This document shows positions 5,442 to 5,443 of a stretch of 5,443 bases of DNA, in pieces. Both the position numbers and the translations under genes were made by a program. Below the pieces are notes generated by a model, which was not told the DNA's origin, ran no database searches, and saw nothing but the letters and a program-made list of their open reading frames with translations. Source of the DNA: CAYUYM01 sp964449305 (GTDB lineage Bacteria > Bacteroidota > Ignavibacteria > SZUA-365 > CAYQST01); NCBI GenBank assembly GCA_964449305.1, contig CAYUYM010000216.1, positions 1 to 5,443 of the forward strand, written 5' to 3'. Numbering within the stretch: the first letter of the stretch is position 1; every line of letters begins with the position of its first letter.

Positions 5442-5443
5442 CT

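Overview
All supported genes in this window lie on the minus strand. The likely source is a GC-rich member of the Bacteroidota/Chlorobiota/Ignavibacteriota/Kapabacteria lineage. The main reason is a complete type IX secretion (T9SS) C-terminal sorting domain preceded by the fibronectin-like module usual in that group. A secreted fibre protein also carries the 'LGINTNTPDAALHV...GAGKVLTSDASG' style N-terminus common there. Clear Shine-Dalgarno sites (AAGGAGGTG, GGAGG, GAGGA) favour a Chlorobi/Kapabacteria-like branch over classical Bacteroidetes, which often lack them. The phylum is an inference, not a proof.

Layout, read in the direction of transcription (high to low coordinates). Bases 5443-5003 hold no convincing gene. 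They contain upstream direct repeats, a strong sigma70-type promoter (TTGCGA-17 bp-TATAAT, 5322-5294) overlapped by a perfect 12-bp palindrome, and a leader of about 285 nt. Bases 5002-3161 encode a 613-residue secreted fibre-like protein. It has a signal peptide, a short conserved head, about 20 GVYG-type repeats, and a C-terminal endosialidase-type intramolecular chaperone (peptidase S74) with a terminal coiled coil. Bases 3117-2332 encode a small T9SS cargo protein. The spacing suggests that these two genes form one transcription unit. An inverted repeat at 2290-2318 may end it.

Bases 2162-1 encode citrate lyase subunits in an operon. The first gene is an in-frame fusion of the acyl-carrier subunit (CitD) and the citryl-ACP lyase subunit (CitE). 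It overlaps by 8 bp the start of citF (citrate:acetyl-ACP transferase), which runs out of the window. Together they provide the three functional parts of a CitDEF complex that cleaves citrate to acetate and oxaloacetate. The prosthetic-group and activation genes (citC, citG, citX) are not in this window.

The most interesting points are the CitD-CitE fusion, the pairing of a phage-tail-fibre-type self-trimerising surface protein with a small T9SS cargo protein, and the fibre gene's long leader. That leader has a possible H-type pseudoknot overlapping the ribosome site of a Cys-rich upstream ORF, whose stop codon overlaps the fibre start (ATGA).
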